A stretch of DNA of 64,000 nucleotides from Rheinheimera sp. SA_1 (lineage in GTDB: Bacteria > Pseudomonadota > Gammaproteobacteria > Enterobacterales > Alteromonadaceae), in the NCBI RefSeq assembly GCF_001669775.1, contig NZ_LXWK01000018.1, positions 248,001-312,000 of the forward strand. Reading direction: 5' to 3'. The notes under the pieces were generated by a model. The model did not search any database. It saw only the letters and a program-made list of their open reading frames with translations, and was not told where the DNA came from. The position numbers and the translations under genes were made by a program. Shown here piece by piece: positions 40,307-49,425 of the stretch; positions within the stretch are counted from its first letter, which is position 1; the number at the start of each line of letters is the position of its first letter.

Positions 40307-40617
40307 ATTCTTCCTCGTCGTTTGGATGTTTTTATAGTTCTGTCAGGTGCCTGTGTTGGCGTGCAGCTCTTCTTGGCTGCTGCGAAAGACCTTAGTCGCC
40401 CGCACCATGATTAAAAAACAATCAACCATTGAATACGTTTGCAGGAAATTTACATCTACTGCACTGTTGGATAATGTGCTGAAGTGGCACAGAACTTAAG
40501 TGCAAGCCACAAGTTAAGCCGCCATAAGGTTAAAATCATGTTTTAATCCTGTTTTATTTATGTCTCTTCACGATGTTGTGCCTGATGGTCAGGTTGCAAT
40601 TTCAACAGGAGAACCGT
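40307..40617. promoter_or_regulatory. Divergent amylase/esterase promoter region with a LacI-like operator
   Basis: About 311 bp. TTGAATACGTTTGCAG at 40429-40444 is a central-CG dyad of the LacI/GalR/MalR type (arms match at five of eight positions). It lies about 120 bp upstream of the amylase start, and on the other side about 175 bp from the lipoprotein-esterase start. A maltose- or starch-responsive LacI protein is a plausible binder. No such gene is in the window. Confidence 0.45.
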
Positions 40618-41535
40618 ATGAAAAAAACCATCTTTACAACATTTGTCGGCCTTAGCGCATTAGGTTTAACCGCTTGTGGTGGCGGCGGCAGCGATAGCGG
40701 CGTTGCAACCAATACACCACCACCGGTGCAAGTTGCACCAAGTGCCTGCGGCGTCTTAAAAGCAAATGAACAGTGTCTGCAGATCAATAATCGTCATTTT
40801 ATGTTGATTAGCCCGGCGGCCAAGACCGCGCCTTCGCCGATTGTGCTGGCCTTTTATGGCTCGCCGCCATCTTATGGCACACCGCAGGAACTGGACTCTT
40901 TTTTAGGTTTACATGCGCTGGCCGACAGCAAAAACTACTTAATTGCCTTGCCATTGGGTGGTCAGGATTGGACCTGGGAAAGTAATGTGCAAGAGGGCGG
41001 CAATCCAAGTGCCGATACTGCGCTGAGCCTTGCCATCATCGACAAGCTGGTAAGTGAGCACCAGGGCGACGGCAGCAAAGTAGCAACAGTCGGTTTTTCT
41101 GCGGGTGCCATGATGTCGTATCAGCTGGCTTGTCAGGTGCCACACCGGGTCAAAGCAGCTTTTGCGATATCCGGCCAACTTCGGGGCAGTCTGTCAGCCT
41201 GTAAACCGTTAGTTCCGGTGGTGCTGCACCATTTACACGGCACTGCTGACACCGATATGCCACTAGCAGGCCGGGTCGCGCAGTCAGGTAATGTGATCAA
41301 TAGTCTTGATAGCACTATCGAGCGTTTCCGTCAGATCAACGGCTGCAGCACCAATACCATCGTTAGCGATGCTTTCAAACTCACGGCGAAGGATCAATCT
41401 GCCAAAACCACCAGCTTTCAGGGTTGTATTAAGCCAACACAGTTCACGATGGTTGAAGGCGGGCAACACCATCCGGAGTATCTGAAACCAGTGTTGCATC
41501 AATTGTTAGCCACCAGCTTTACCAGCGGTTTTTAA
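40618..41535 (+). CDS. Secreted lipoprotein esterase, PHB-depolymerase/LpqC-like
   Basis: About 305 residues from the ATG at 40618, with AGGAGA upstream. A lipobox (LGLTACGGGG) marks it as a lipoprotein. It has the alpha/beta-hydrolase fold with the nucleophile Ser in VGFSAGAMMSYQLACQ, Asp in HLHGTADTD and His in EGGQHHPE. Cys residues suggest disulfides. It resembles secreted polyhydroxybutyrate depolymerases and feruloyl/acetyl esterases of family CE1. A related esterase gene follows 70 nt downstream, so this is probably an operon of two. Confidence 0.82.
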   Translation: MKKTIFTTFVGLSALGLTACGGGGSDSGVATNTPPPVQVAPSACGVLKANEQCLQINNRHFMLISPAAKTAPSPIVLAFYGSPPSYGTPQELDSFLGLHALADSKNYLIALPLGGQDWTWESNVQEGGNPSADTALSLAIIDKLVSEHQGDGSKVATVGFSAGAMMSYQLACQVPHRVKAAFAISGQLRGSLSACKPLVPVVLHHLHGTADTDMPLAGRVAQSGNVINSLDSTIERFRQINGCSTNTIVSDAFKLTAKDQSAKTTSFQGCIKPTQFTMVEGGQHHPEYLKPVLHQLLATSFTSGF

Positions 41536-41604
41536 GCCGGGATCGGATTGCTAAATTCGCGGTGGTGCGTCAGGATTATCCATCCAATCCGGAGACGATC
41601 ACGG

Positions 41605-42636
41605 ATGAATAACCTGACGAATACCCTGATGAATACCACTTGGCCAAGTAGAATGATGCAGCCGTGGTGGTGGCTGCTTTTTTTACCATGGTGCAGCATT
41701 GCAGCAACCGAACCGATGGTCGAAAAAAAGCCAGGCGCAGGCCAGCAAATAGCGGCGCTGCAACCCGGCGAATACCAGCGGAAAGTCGCCAACAACCGCA
41801 AATATTTGCTATACGTGCCGCGCTCGTTAAACGCCGGAATGAAAGCCCGAATGAAAGCCGGGAGCAACGCCAGTACAGCAGCGCCACTGGTGCTGTTTTT
41901 CCATGGCGGTGGCGGTCATATGGAACAAGCGGCCAAAGCTTATGGCTGGCGCGAAACCGCTGAGCGCGAAGGTTTTGTGCTGGCTTTTCCCAATGGTTCC
42001 AGCGCGTTTCCACGCGGTCATCTTGCCACCTGGAATGCCGGACATTGTTGTGGTTACGCCCGCGATGAAAAAGTCGATGACATCGCTTATGTGAAACATG
42101 TGCTTAAAGATATCCAGACGCAACTGCCGATCAATCCTCAGCAAATTTTCGCCACCGGCATGTCGAATGGCGGCATGCTGGCGCATCGTTTAGCATGCGA
42201 AATGGCCGACACCTTTCGCGCTGTTGCTGCTGTTGCCGGTACCGACAATACAGTGCAGTGCCAACCAAGCCGTGCTATTTCGGTGCTACATATCCATGCC
42301 CTGGATGACAGCCATGTATTGTTTCAAGGTGGCGCCGGTGAAGATGCCTTTCGCAACAAAAGCAAAGTCACTGACTTCACTTCGGTTGCTGACACAATCA
42401 AACGCTGGCAACAACGGCTGCAACTGCCCGCCACCGCCAGCCGGGTGCTGCAACAACCAGGTGTGTACAGCGATCGCTGGCAAAGCACGAATGGCCGTGT
42501 TCAACTGCAACTGGTGGTCACCGAAAGCGGCGGCCACTCCTGGCCCGGCGGCAAAGCGGTGCGTGGTAAAAAGCCTTCAACTGCGATTGATGCCAATACC
42601 TTGATTTGGCAGTTTTTTCAGGCGCAGTTGCCGTGA
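41605..42636 (+). CDS. Secreted PHB-depolymerase-family esterase
   Basis: About 343 residues from the ATG at 41605, with GGAGA upstream. A signal segment (WWWLLFLPWCSIAATEP) is followed by the CE1-like fold: PLVLFFHGGGGHMEQAA (oxyanion region), nucleophile Ser in ATGMSNGGMLAHRLACE, Asp in HIHALDDSH and His in ESGGHSWPGG. GHCCGYARDEKVDDIAYV is a family signature with two Cys. It is a paralogue of the preceding esterase with low identity. The natural substrate is probably a polyester or a feruloylated or acetylated polysaccharide. Confidence 0.85.
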   Translation: MNNLTNTLMNTTWPSRMMQPWWWLLFLPWCSIAATEPMVEKKPGAGQQIAALQPGEYQRKVANNRKYLLYVPRSLNAGMKARMKAGSNASTAAPLVLFFHGGGGHMEQAAKAYGWRETAEREGFVLAFPNGSSAFPRGHLATWNAGHCCGYARDEKVDDIAYVKHVLKDIQTQLPINPQQIFATGMSNGGMLAHRLACEMADTFRAVAAVAGTDNTVQCQPSRAISVLHIHALDDSHVLFQGGAGEDAFRNKSKVTDFTSVADTIKRWQQRLQLPATASRVLQQPGVYSDRWQSTNGRVQLQLVVTESGGHSWPGGKAVRGKKPSTAIDANTLIWQFFQAQLP

Positions 42637-42738
42637 TCAAAGCCTGTTCGCTCAGCGGCATGCCACCAAGGCACCTTTGACCAAAGCCAACATAAACAAT
42701 AAGATGGCTGCCTCCTACACCAAGTACCCGGACCCAAC

Positions 42739-43209
42739 ATGAAAATAGCTTTAATTATCATCATCATCGCCTGCATCGCCTATTACTTTTACAACAGCGC
42801 CAATAACCAGAAAAATTCAGTGGTGAATCAGGAACAAGGCAGTGTTTTCCTGGCTGAAAATGCCAAAAAAGACGGCGTCACCACCACTGCTTCAGGCCTG
42901 CAATATCAGGTGTTGCAAGCTGGCAGCGGAGACCGCCACCCAACCGCCACCAGCACAGTGCGCGTGCATTACCACGGCACGCTGATTAACGGCACTGTAT
43001 TTGACTCGTCAGTCGAGCGCGGCGAAACCATCAGCTTTCCATTAAACCGTGTAATTTCCGGCTGGACCGAAGGTGTGCAACTGATGAAAGTCGGCGACAA
43101 ATTCCGCTTTTTTATCCCGTCAGGTCTTGGTTACGGCAACCGCAGTACCGGCAAAATCCCGGCCGGTTCAGTACTGATTTTTGATGTGGAATTGTTTGAG
43201 ATCCAATAA
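42739..43209 (+). CDS. Membrane-anchored FKBP-type peptidyl-prolyl isomerase
   Basis: 156 residues. One N-terminal membrane helix (IALIIIIIACIAYYFYNSAN) anchors a complete FKBP domain: YHGTLINGTVFDSS, ISGWTEGVQLMKVGDKFRFF, IPSGLGYGNRSTGKIPAGSV, and LIFDVELFEIQ at the end. The active-site Asp, Trp and Tyr are all present. It would fold proteins on the outer face of the inner membrane. It is transcribed with the two esterases, so it may help their maturation; that link is inference. Confidence 0.9.
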   Translation: MKIALIIIIIACIAYYFYNSANNQKNSVVNQEQGSVFLAENAKKDGVTTTASGLQYQVLQAGSGDRHPTATSTVRVHYHGTLINGTVFDSSVERGETISFPLNRVISGWTEGVQLMKVGDKFRFFIPSGLGYGNRSTGKIPAGSVLIFDVELFEIQ

Positions 43210-43217
43210 AAAGCAAT

Positions 43218-43280
43218 TGGGTCAGTGTCATTGATTCGCATACCGCGAGGTATAAAGCAGAAAATCAACGACCTGACCCA
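43218..43280. repeat. Nested palindrome (REP/REPIN-like, GGGTCAG ends)
   Basis: Outer arms TGGGTCAGTGTCATTGATT and AATCAACGACCTGACCCA pair with one bulge and one mismatch. An inner hairpin ATACC-GCGA-GGTAT sits at 43240-43253. It lies between the FKBP stop and the ampC stop, so it could also act as a bidirectional terminator. It shares the GTCAG end motif with the 25545 element. Confidence 0.6.
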
Positions 43281-43300
43281 TAGCTCTTTACTTCAAATCT

Positions 43301-44467
43301 TTACTTCAAGCCTTCCAAAATCCGATAAGCCAGTTCCACCCGCTGTGCGTTCGGGTAACGTTTATTCGACAGCATTACAATGCCAACCTGCCGTGACGGA
43401 ATAAAAGCGGCGTAGGCACCGAAGCCGTTGGTTGCGCCGGTTTTATGCACCCAGCTGCTTTTTACCGCAGCGGTTGGCGGGGAAATCAAAGTCGCGGCGC
43501 TGCCTTTGACAAAATCCGGATCAGTCATCGCAGTCAGGGCTGAGAGCGGCAACGGATAATCGAGCATTTCCCAGCCCAATCCCTGGTACATCTGTCCTGC
43601 TTGAGCGTAACGTTGTTGGGCACGCGCAATTGCAGCCTTCAGCACTGGAGAACTAACCTTCTCCGGCTGCAGATTAACCTGCACCCAGCTCGCGACATCC
43701 CGCACACTAGCCTTCGCCCCGCCAGCTTCGTCCAGTAACACCCCGGTTCCAATCCGCACCGGCTTGCCTTCGTTGTAGCCCCAGGCATATTGGGTATCTA
43801 AAGCTTTGGGAACTTGCAGATAAGTCTGCTTGAGCTCCAGCGTTTTCGTCAGCCCGGCAAAGGCATCGGCATAAAATTTGCCATCAGCTGCAACCGCCAA
43901 GTGTGCAAACAGGCCAATACTGGTATTGGCATACACCCGCTGCGTACCAGGCGCATATTGCGGCTGCCACTGCTGGTAATAACTTTGCATACTGGTTTTG
44001 TCGGTGACGCTATCCGGTACAAATAGCGGCAGACCACCAGCGGTATAAGTCGCCAGATGCTGCATATTAATTTGCTGCCACTGCGGGCTGGTCAGCGCTG
44101 GCCAGTGTTTGGCGACCGGATCAGTGAGCGCAATAGCACCGCTTTCAATGGCCATCGCGCCTAATACCCCGGCGTAGGTTTTGCTAATCGAGCCCAGTTC
44201 AAACAGGGTATCTGGCGTCACAGCCGTTTTTTTGACCAGATCGGCCTGACCAAAGCTGTAATGATAGGTCTTGCCTTGCCACAACACGGCGACTGCCATG
44301 CCGGGAATTTGCTGCTGTTGCATCAGCTGGCTGACTTGCTGACTTACCGCAGTTTTTAACGCCGCTTCGTTTTCAATAACGGTTGTGCGCGCCTGTACCT
44401 GGTGGGCAGATAACAGGACCAACGGCAGCGCACACCAAAGTGCCACACGGGTTTTGCTGAAAAACAT
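43301..44467 (-). CDS. ampC: Class C beta-lactamase (AmpC-type)
   Basis: 388 residues from the ATG at 44467, which has AAGGA upstream. A signal peptide ends near AHQVQART. The class C motifs are in place: the catalytic Ser in GSISKTYAG (S-x-x-K), Tyr-Ala-Asn in RVYANTSIGLF, and Lys-Thr-Gly in VHKTGATNGFGAY. It hydrolyses beta-lactams, particularly cephalosporins, in the periplasm. A LysR gene of the AmpR type is divergent, so expression is likely induced by cell-wall fragments as in enterobacteria. Length and spacing of motifs are normal. Confidence 0.94.
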   Translation of the reverse strand: MFFSKTRVALWCALPLVLLSAHQVQARTTVIENEAALKTAVSQQVSQLMQQQQIPGMAVAVLWQGKTYHYSFGQADLVKKTAVTPDTLFELGSISKTYAGVLGAMAIESGAIALTDPVAKHWPALTSPQWQQINMQHLATYTAGGLPLFVPDSVTDKTSMQSYYQQWQPQYAPGTQRVYANTSIGLFAHLAVAADGKFYADAFAGLTKTLELKQTYLQVPKALDTQYAWGYNEGKPVRIGTGVLLDEAGGAKASVRDVASWVQVNLQPEKVSSPVLKAAIARAQQRYAQAGQMYQGLGWEMLDYPLPLSALTAMTDPDFVKGSAATLISPPTAAVKSSWVHKTGATNGFGAYAAFIPSRQVGIVMLSNKRYPNAQRVELAYRILEGLK

Positions 44468-44529
44468 AAAGATTCCTTGGCTGATTGAGTGAATAAAAGG
44501 GTTTGCCGGCGACAATTAGAGTGCGCCAG

Positions 44530-44557
44530 TTGACATCGCTGGACAAACGGTTAATTT
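44530..44557 (+). promoter_or_regulatory. Candidate ampR promoter
   Basis: TTGACA, a 16-nt spacer and TAATTT, reading toward the LysR gene, within the 125-bp ampC-ampR divergent region. Confidence 0.4.
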
Positions 44558-44592
44558 GCACATCAGCTGTTAGAAAAACTTACAGGAAAGCC

Positions 44593-45516
44593 ATGACCCG
44601 TCGCTATATTCCGCTCAAATCACTGCGCGCCTTTGAAGCCGCCGCACGGCATTTAAGTTTTACCCATGCCGCCATCGAGCTGAACGTGACGCACTCGGCG
44701 GTCAGCCAACAAGTGAAATTGCTGGAAGATCAGCTGCATTGCCCACTGTTTTTACGGGTGCCGCGTGGTCTGATGCTGACGCCTGAAGGTGAACATTTGC
44801 TACCGGTGCTGAATGAGTCTTTTGACCGGATTGCCGAGCTGTTAGATTATTTTGCTGGTCGTAAAGTGCAGGAAAAACTGAAGATTGGCGTAGTCGGCAC
44901 CTTCGCCACCGGTTTTTTGCTGCCCCGCCTCGCTGCTTTTTATCAGAAATTCCCGCATATCGAATTGCAGATCTCCACCAACAACAACCGGGTTGATGTG
45001 GCCGCCGAAGGGCTGGACTATGCCATTCGTTTTGGCAGCGGTGCCTGGCATGGCACGGCTGCGTTGTATTTATGCGACAGCCCGCTGACACCGTTGTGCA
45101 CGCCGGAAATAGCCGCCCAGCTTACGCAACCTGCGGATCTACTGAACTTCAGGCTGCTGCGCTCTTACCGGCGCGACGAATGGACCGCCTGGCTAGAACA
45201 GGCCGCTGGCCCGCAGTTGCCGCCAACCCATCCGGTGATGGTGTTTGATTCCAGCGTCACTATGCTCGAAGCCGCCCAGGCCGGCATCGGTATTGCGATA
45301 GCACCAGCACGGATGTTTAGTCATCTCATCAGTAGTGGCCGGATCCAACGACCTTTTTCGTCCGAAATCAGCCTCGGCAGTTATTGGCTAACCCGGCTGC
45401 AATCTAAAGTGGAAACCAGCGCTATGCGCGAATTTGCTCAGTGGCTCAGCGCGGAGTTGGTCGCGAGTGCAGAGCTGCGGCCAAGTGAAGGGCTGCTGCC
45501 AAACACAGAGTTGTAG
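44593..45516 (+). CDS. ampR: LysR-family regulator AmpR
   Basis: 307 residues from the ATG at 44593, with AGGAAAGCC upstream. The N-terminus RRYIPLKSLRAFEAAARHLS FTHAAIELNVTHSAVSQQVK is the AmpR/GcvA helix-turn-helix. The effector domain starts near residue 95 (KLKIGVVGTFATGFLLPRLA). It is divergent from ampC; AmpR activates ampC when 1,6-anhydromuropeptides accumulate and represses it when UDP-MurNAc-pentapeptide is bound. Whether ampD and ampG exist here cannot be seen. Confidence 0.9.
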   Translation: MTRRYIPLKSLRAFEAAARHLSFTHAAIELNVTHSAVSQQVKLLEDQLHCPLFLRVPRGLMLTPEGEHLLPVLNESFDRIAELLDYFAGRKVQEKLKIGVVGTFATGFLLPRLAAFYQKFPHIELQISTNNNRVDVAAEGLDYAIRFGSGAWHGTAALYLCDSPLTPLCTPEIAAQLTQPADLLNFRLLRSYRRDEWTAWLEQAAGPQLPPTHPVMVFDSSVTMLEAAQAGIGIAIAPARMFSHLISSGRIQRPFSSEISLGSYWLTRLQSKVETSAMREFAQWLSAELVASAELRPSEGLLPNTEL

Positions 45517-45620
45517 GCCAGGTACAACTAACCGTAAATAAACATCTGAAGACACCCATGCCACTGCAGCACCACTGCAATGCAAACGTTCCTGCTCTGT
45601 CGTTTTGACTACTCAATAAA

Positions 45621-45691
45621 TGTAACCCTGGGGCATCAAAACTACTTAACACTGATACCCTAAGGTTTCATATTGATACCTGAAGGTATCA
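45621..45691 (+). promoter_or_regulatory. Three helically phased operators upstream of the membrane protein-XRE operon
   Basis: TGATACCTGAAGGTATCA (45674-45691) is a near-perfect 18-bp palindrome. A second copy TGATACCCTAAGGTTTCA lies at 45653-45670, 21 bp away, and a weaker third copy TGTAACCCTGGGGCATCA at 45621-45638, 32 bp further. These distances are two and three helical turns, so all sites face the same side. The last copy overlaps a promoter (TTGATA, 16 nt, TATAAC, 45673-45700), so binding would block it. The XRE protein of the operon is the obvious candidate binder. Confidence 0.7.
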
Positions 45692-45717
45692 ACTTATAAC
45701 AAGCAGGAGCGTTCAGC

Positions 45718-46209
45718 ATGACCACATGGACTATCGAAGAACAGGAGAATTGCGTGAAAGCGGCCATCACCAGCGCGGCCTTTCTCAGTTGGTTAACCGG
45801 TTTTCATCTGTTAAAAGACATCACGCTACTGTGGTTTCAGCTCAGCACGGTCAGTGAGGTGATTGGTGCTGCGATCGTCCTGCCGTTGATTTATTTCATG
45901 TACAAAATGTGGCAACAACCCAAGCTGCTGTCGTATGGCTGGAGGTTGCGGGAAATATGTGGTGACTTTCCGGACGAGTATTTGCGCTGTCGTTTTCAGC
46001 GGGCGACCACGCTGGCATTTCAGTTAACCATCATGACGGCTTTTTTCGGCCATGTGGCGACGCAGCTGGTGCTGGTACATGGTCATCCGCAGTGGCTTTC
46101 CTATCAACAGGTACCATTGCTGACGGTATTCGTCGGGATGCTGAGCTTTTATCTCAGTCTGCGCAATGTGCTGGATGATCAGGACGAGCTTACAGAGGAA
46201 ACTCGATAA
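45718..46209 (+). CDS. Small integral membrane protein (hypothetical)
   Basis: 163 residues with AGGAG upstream. Four hydrophobic segments: about 18-45, 47-65, 100-125 and 135-150. No family is recognised. It is followed by an XRE gene with a TAATG overlap. Paired small membrane protein and XRE regulator genes are common in bacteria, where the membrane protein may act as the sensor or antagonist of the regulator. Strong operators sit upstream. The role is unknown. Confidence 0.7.
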   Translation: MTTWTIEEQENCVKAAITSAAFLSWLTGFHLLKDITLLWFQLSTVSEVIGAAIVLPLIYFMYKMWQQPKLLSYGWRLREICGDFPDEYLRCRFQRATTLAFQLTIMTAFFGHVATQLVLVHGHPQWLSYQQVPLLTVFVGMLSFYLSLRNVLDDQDELTEETR

Positions 46210-46436
46210 TGGACGAACAATCCCTCTACAACCGAATAGCCGAACTGCGTGCGGCCAAAGGTTTATCGCAGCAGCAACTGGCCGACGCTATTGGTGTTTC
46301 ACGTAAAACCATCAGTACCGTCGAAACCAGCAGGTTTACACCTTCGGTGATTATCGCATTACAAATGGCTCGGTTTTTTGATGTGCCGGTCGAACAGATT
46401 TTTAACTTTGCTGATTTTCAACAGGCGGAAAAATAG
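46209..46436 (+). CDS. XRE-family transcriptional regulator
   Basis: 75 residues, consisting of one Cro/C1 helix-turn-helix domain (LRAAKGLSQQQLADAIGVSR, then KTISTVETSRFTPSVIIALQ) and a short tail (DVPVEQIFNFADF). It has no separate ligand domain. Its ATG overlaps the stop of the preceding gene, so expression is coupled. It is the likely ligand of the three phased operators ahead of the operon. Confidence 0.9.
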   Translation: MDEQSLYNRIAELRAAKGLSQQQLADAIGVSRKTISTVETSRFTPSVIIALQMARFFDVPVEQIFNFADFQQAEK

Positions 46437-46669
46437 GCATAGGTCATCGCCGAATGGTGCTCACATTAATCAATAACAGCACTAAATACCGTCGTACAAA
46501 CCATCATATTCAACTGTTGTTGACCGGATTGGTCGGGTGAAAAACTCGGGATAGTTAACCAATATTGCTCCGCCCCCTTTTTATTTTTGAAATTCCCTGA
46601 AATAAAGTTGCGGCTAGCTCCCTCTGTATTATGTTGATTCAACCAACCGCAAATACAAGAAGGTGCATT

Positions 46670-48262
46670 TTGGGAAACTCAGTGAAGAGTCGGATTTTTA
46701 TTGGTTATGCCGCAATATTCCTCGTCACCCTGGTTGCAGCGGTGCTATTGCTGCAAAGTAATCGTCAGCTCATGCAGCAAGTCGGCGGATTTGTCGACCG
46801 CTCAGTGCCGGCATTACAAGCCGTCTCTGCCGTACAAAATATCACCGGGCAGCAAGTGCTGGCAGGTTATGAGTTATATGGCACCGTGCTTGAAAGCGGC
46901 AAATTTACTGCCCAACAACAGCAGATGCGGCAGGCAATACAAAGTCATCTGACAACGTTGGATAACATCGGTGGCCAGGCATTACAACAAGAGCAACAGA
47001 AACTGCAACAAGCGCTGCAGCAACTATTAAAGGTGATGCAGACCGCCCCGGTTGATTGGGATCAAGCCCGTATTGAACTGAATCTGATCAATCAAACTGC
47101 CAGTAATCTCAATCAACAACTGGAAAGCCTTGCCGCCAACATTACCGGGGATGCACAAGCAAGTACTGAAAATATCAGCAGCGCATTGTCGAAAAATAGC
47201 AGTACCGTGGTGGTGTTATTGCTGTTGATCGTATTGGTTGCCATCGGTTTTTTCCTACTGGCACAAAAGCAAATTGCCAATCCGATCATTCAGTTATCCA
47301 GCGAGTTACAACAAGTGGCTGACAGCCGCGATTTAACCCGCCATCTGCACACCGACACTGTGGCCGAAGTGAATAGTGTGGCTGCCAGTATCAATCAGCT
47401 CCTCGGCGTCTTTAAAAGCGGCATTGCCGATATTTATCAAGCGATCCGCGGTATTAATCAGGCGGTTGAATCCCTGGCGGGAAGTTCAGCACAATCCTCA
47501 AATGCCGTAGCGCAGCTCCAAAACACCATCAGTCTTCTCGTCAACAGCATGACGCAGCTGGAACAACATATGGAAGATAGTGTTGGCCGGTCGATGCATG
47601 CCGCCACTTCAGCACAGGCCGGAGCAACCGTGATGTCGCAAAGCCAAATTGAAGTCCAGCAGACTGCGGATAGTATTCGTCAGCTGTCGGGCGACATCGA
47701 AACCAGCGGCCAAATGTTATTGACCTTGCAGGTGACCGGCACCGAAGTGTCCGGCGTGGTGAAAACCATTGCCGATATCGCCTCGCAAACCAATTTACTG
47801 GCGCTCAATGCCGCGATTGAGGCCGCGCGGGCGGGTGAATCCGGACGTGGTTTTGCAGTGGTGGCCGATGAAGTTCGAACACTGGCAGTGCGGACGCAAC
47901 AATCGACCGCTGAAATCAACAAAATGCTGGCAAAAATAGTCAGCTCCATTCAGGCCGCCGTTACCAATATGCAGTCCAACCGAGAAACCGCGCAACACTC
48001 GGTCGAGCTGGCTTGTCAGTTAGTGCAAACCCTGGAAAACGGCCGCCAGCTGATCCTAACGCTGGCCGATGTCAGTCAGCAGGCCGCTGATTTGGCTAAT
48101 CATTCCCAGCAAAAAGCCAGTGAACTAAAAAATGAGATCCTGGCATTTGAACAAAATGGTCAATCGGTCAGTGCCGCTAATCAGGCGGTAGCGTCGACCA
48201 GTCTGGCGTTAACCGGACTTGCCGGACAGTTGCGCAACACGGCAGCGCTATTTAAGCATTAG
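46670..48262 (+). CDS. Methyl-accepting chemotaxis protein
   Basis: About 530 residues. The first membrane helix ([20 protein letters not shown]) is followed by a four-helix-type periplasmic domain of about 150 residues, a second helix ([20 protein letters not shown]), a HAMP domain and a cytoplasmic signalling hairpin. The hairpin tip carries [40 protein letters not shown]. It relays a chemical signal to CheA/CheW. The start is uncertain: TTG at 46670 has AAGAAGGTG upstream, GTG at 46682 has GGGAA, and the ATG at 46631 has no RBS. The ligand cannot be read. No other chemotaxis gene is near. Confidence 0.85.
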   Translation: MGNSVKSRIFIGYAAIFLVTLVAAVLLLQSNRQLMQQVGGFVDRSVPALQAVSAVQNITGQQVLAGYELYGTVLESGKFTAQQQQMRQAIQSHLTTLDNIGGQALQQEQQKLQQALQQLLKVMQTAPVDWDQARIELNLINQTASNLNQQLESLAANITGDAQASTENISSALSKNSSTVVVLLLLIVLVAIGFFLLAQKQIANPIIQLSSELQQVADSRDLTRHLHTDTVAEVNSVAASINQLLGVFKSGIADIYQAIRGINQAVESLAGSSAQSSNAVAQLQNTISLLVNSMTQLEQHMEDSVGRSMHAATSAQAGATVMSQSQIEVQQTADSIRQLSGDIETSGQMLLTLQVTGTEVSGVVKTIADIASQTNLLALNAAIEAARAGESGRGFAVVADEVRTLAVRTQQSTAEINKMLAKIVSSIQAAVTNMQSNRETAQHSVELACQLVQTLENGRQLILTLADVSQQAADLANHSQQKASELKNEILAFEQNGQSVSAANQAVASTSLALTGLAGQLRNTAALFKH

Positions 48263-48286
48263 GAAAACCAGCTCGCCTGATATCAG

Positions 48287-48322
48287 GCTGCAAGCCGATG
48301 GCCTGAATGGCAGGCTTGCAGC
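48287..48322 (+). terminator. Hairpin after the chemoreceptor gene
   Basis: GCTGCAAGCC and GGCTTGCAGC, perfect 10-bp stem with a 16-nt loop, 24 nt past the stop. There is no T-run. Confidence 0.4.
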
Positions 48323-48402
48323 GCGGTATTCCACTAAACAGTGAAAGAAAATTGCCAGGTCGCAGGTCTGATGCCGGTGTTTCATCCATTCAGGTTATTG
48401 TT

Positions 48403-49242
48403 ATGCTGCAAGCCGCATTACTCCTTATCGCCCTGTCGGCTGCGCTAATCGCGTGGTCACTGCAAGCCGGTCAATATGGCTCTTTTACCGCCATCACTAC
48501 GTTTTATACCGAGGCGACTCCCGCGCTACTCGCCCGGTTGGCCCTTTACCAGATTTGGGTACTTTGGGCCGTCGTCATACTGGCGCTGCTTGCGCTGCGT
48601 TGGCGGCTGGCGCAGCAACTGCTGGCGATCTTGCTGCTGCTGTTTAGCATGTTGCCGTTGCTCAGTTTATTTGGCAGTCAGCATTATATTGCCGGTCTGG
48701 GTGGCTTTCCGATTATTGGCTCAGGTCAGGGCGTGATTAAATTTCTGGCGCTGCTGGTGATGGCCATTACGTTATGGCGTTGGCCCGTCGCCAAACCGGC
48801 AGAACGTTTCTGGCTGAATTTTCTGCCGGTAGGCCTGGTATTACTATGGATTGGCGGGATGAAATTCTTGCCGTTTGAAGCCAAAGGGATCGTCGATTTG
48901 GTGAGCAGCTCGCCGTTACTGAGTTGGTTATATTTGCTGGCCAACGAACAAGCGGCATCGAATTTAATTGGCATTTTTGATTGGCTGGCGCTGGTACTAC
49001 TCGCAGCCAGTTACCGCTGGCCAGGATTGTTTATTCCGGGTTTTCTAATGTGCGGCTCGGTATTTTTTACTACTCAAACATTTTTATTTAGTTTCGCTGG
49101 CGCCTGGGCATCACCGGCGGTGCTCAGTAGCAGCGGGGTTTTTATCATCAAAGATCTGTGGTTTATCGCCAATATGCTGTTGTTATGGCACGCTTGGCAG
49201 CAACGGTGGCCACGACAACGGCCCGAATTCGTGTCTGAGTAA
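48403..49242 (+). CDS. DUF417/YkgB-family membrane protein
   Basis: About 280 residues from the ATG at 48403; an earlier in-frame ATG at 48307 falls inside a hairpin loop and has no RBS. About eight hydrophobic segments. The family motif VLLWIGGMKFLPFEAKGIVD LVSSSPLLSW is unmistakable, with a second motif at WASPAVLSSSGVFIIKDLWF. The E. coli homologues (YkgB/RclC) are linked to reactive-chlorine resistance. This one is longer, with an extra N-terminal region of about 100 residues, and stands alone. Confidence 0.8.
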   Translation: MLQAALLLIALSAALIAWSLQAGQYGSFTAITTFYTEATPALLARLALYQIWVLWAVVILALLALRWRLAQQLLAILLLLFSMLPLLSLFGSQHYIAGLGGFPIIGSGQGVIKFLALLVMAITLWRWPVAKPAERFWLNFLPVGLVLLWIGGMKFLPFEAKGIVDLVSSSPLLSWLYLLANEQAASNLIGIFDWLALVLLAASYRWPGLFIPGFLMCGSVFFTTQTFLFSFAGAWASPAVLSSSGVFIIKDLWFIANMLLLWHAWQQRWPRQRPEFVSE

Positions 49243-49425
49243 AAAAGGCTCTAAAAGCAGACTTCGCGAATGGTAGGAAATTGTTAATGAATTTGCTCCA
49301 GCCCTTATTAATGCAAATAAAATAAGCCGGTTAAACGGATTCGTAATGGGCTGGCGGTTCCGTTCTGGCGAAAATTTCAACACACTGTTGCTCAATGCAT
49401 TTTAGTGGCTTGGGGACAGATTTTC

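Noticed and set aside
43301-45516. ampC-ampR as part of a resistance island
   Set aside because: Gene composition and codon use match the neighbours and there are no mobile-element genes; it looks like an intrinsic chromosomal pair.
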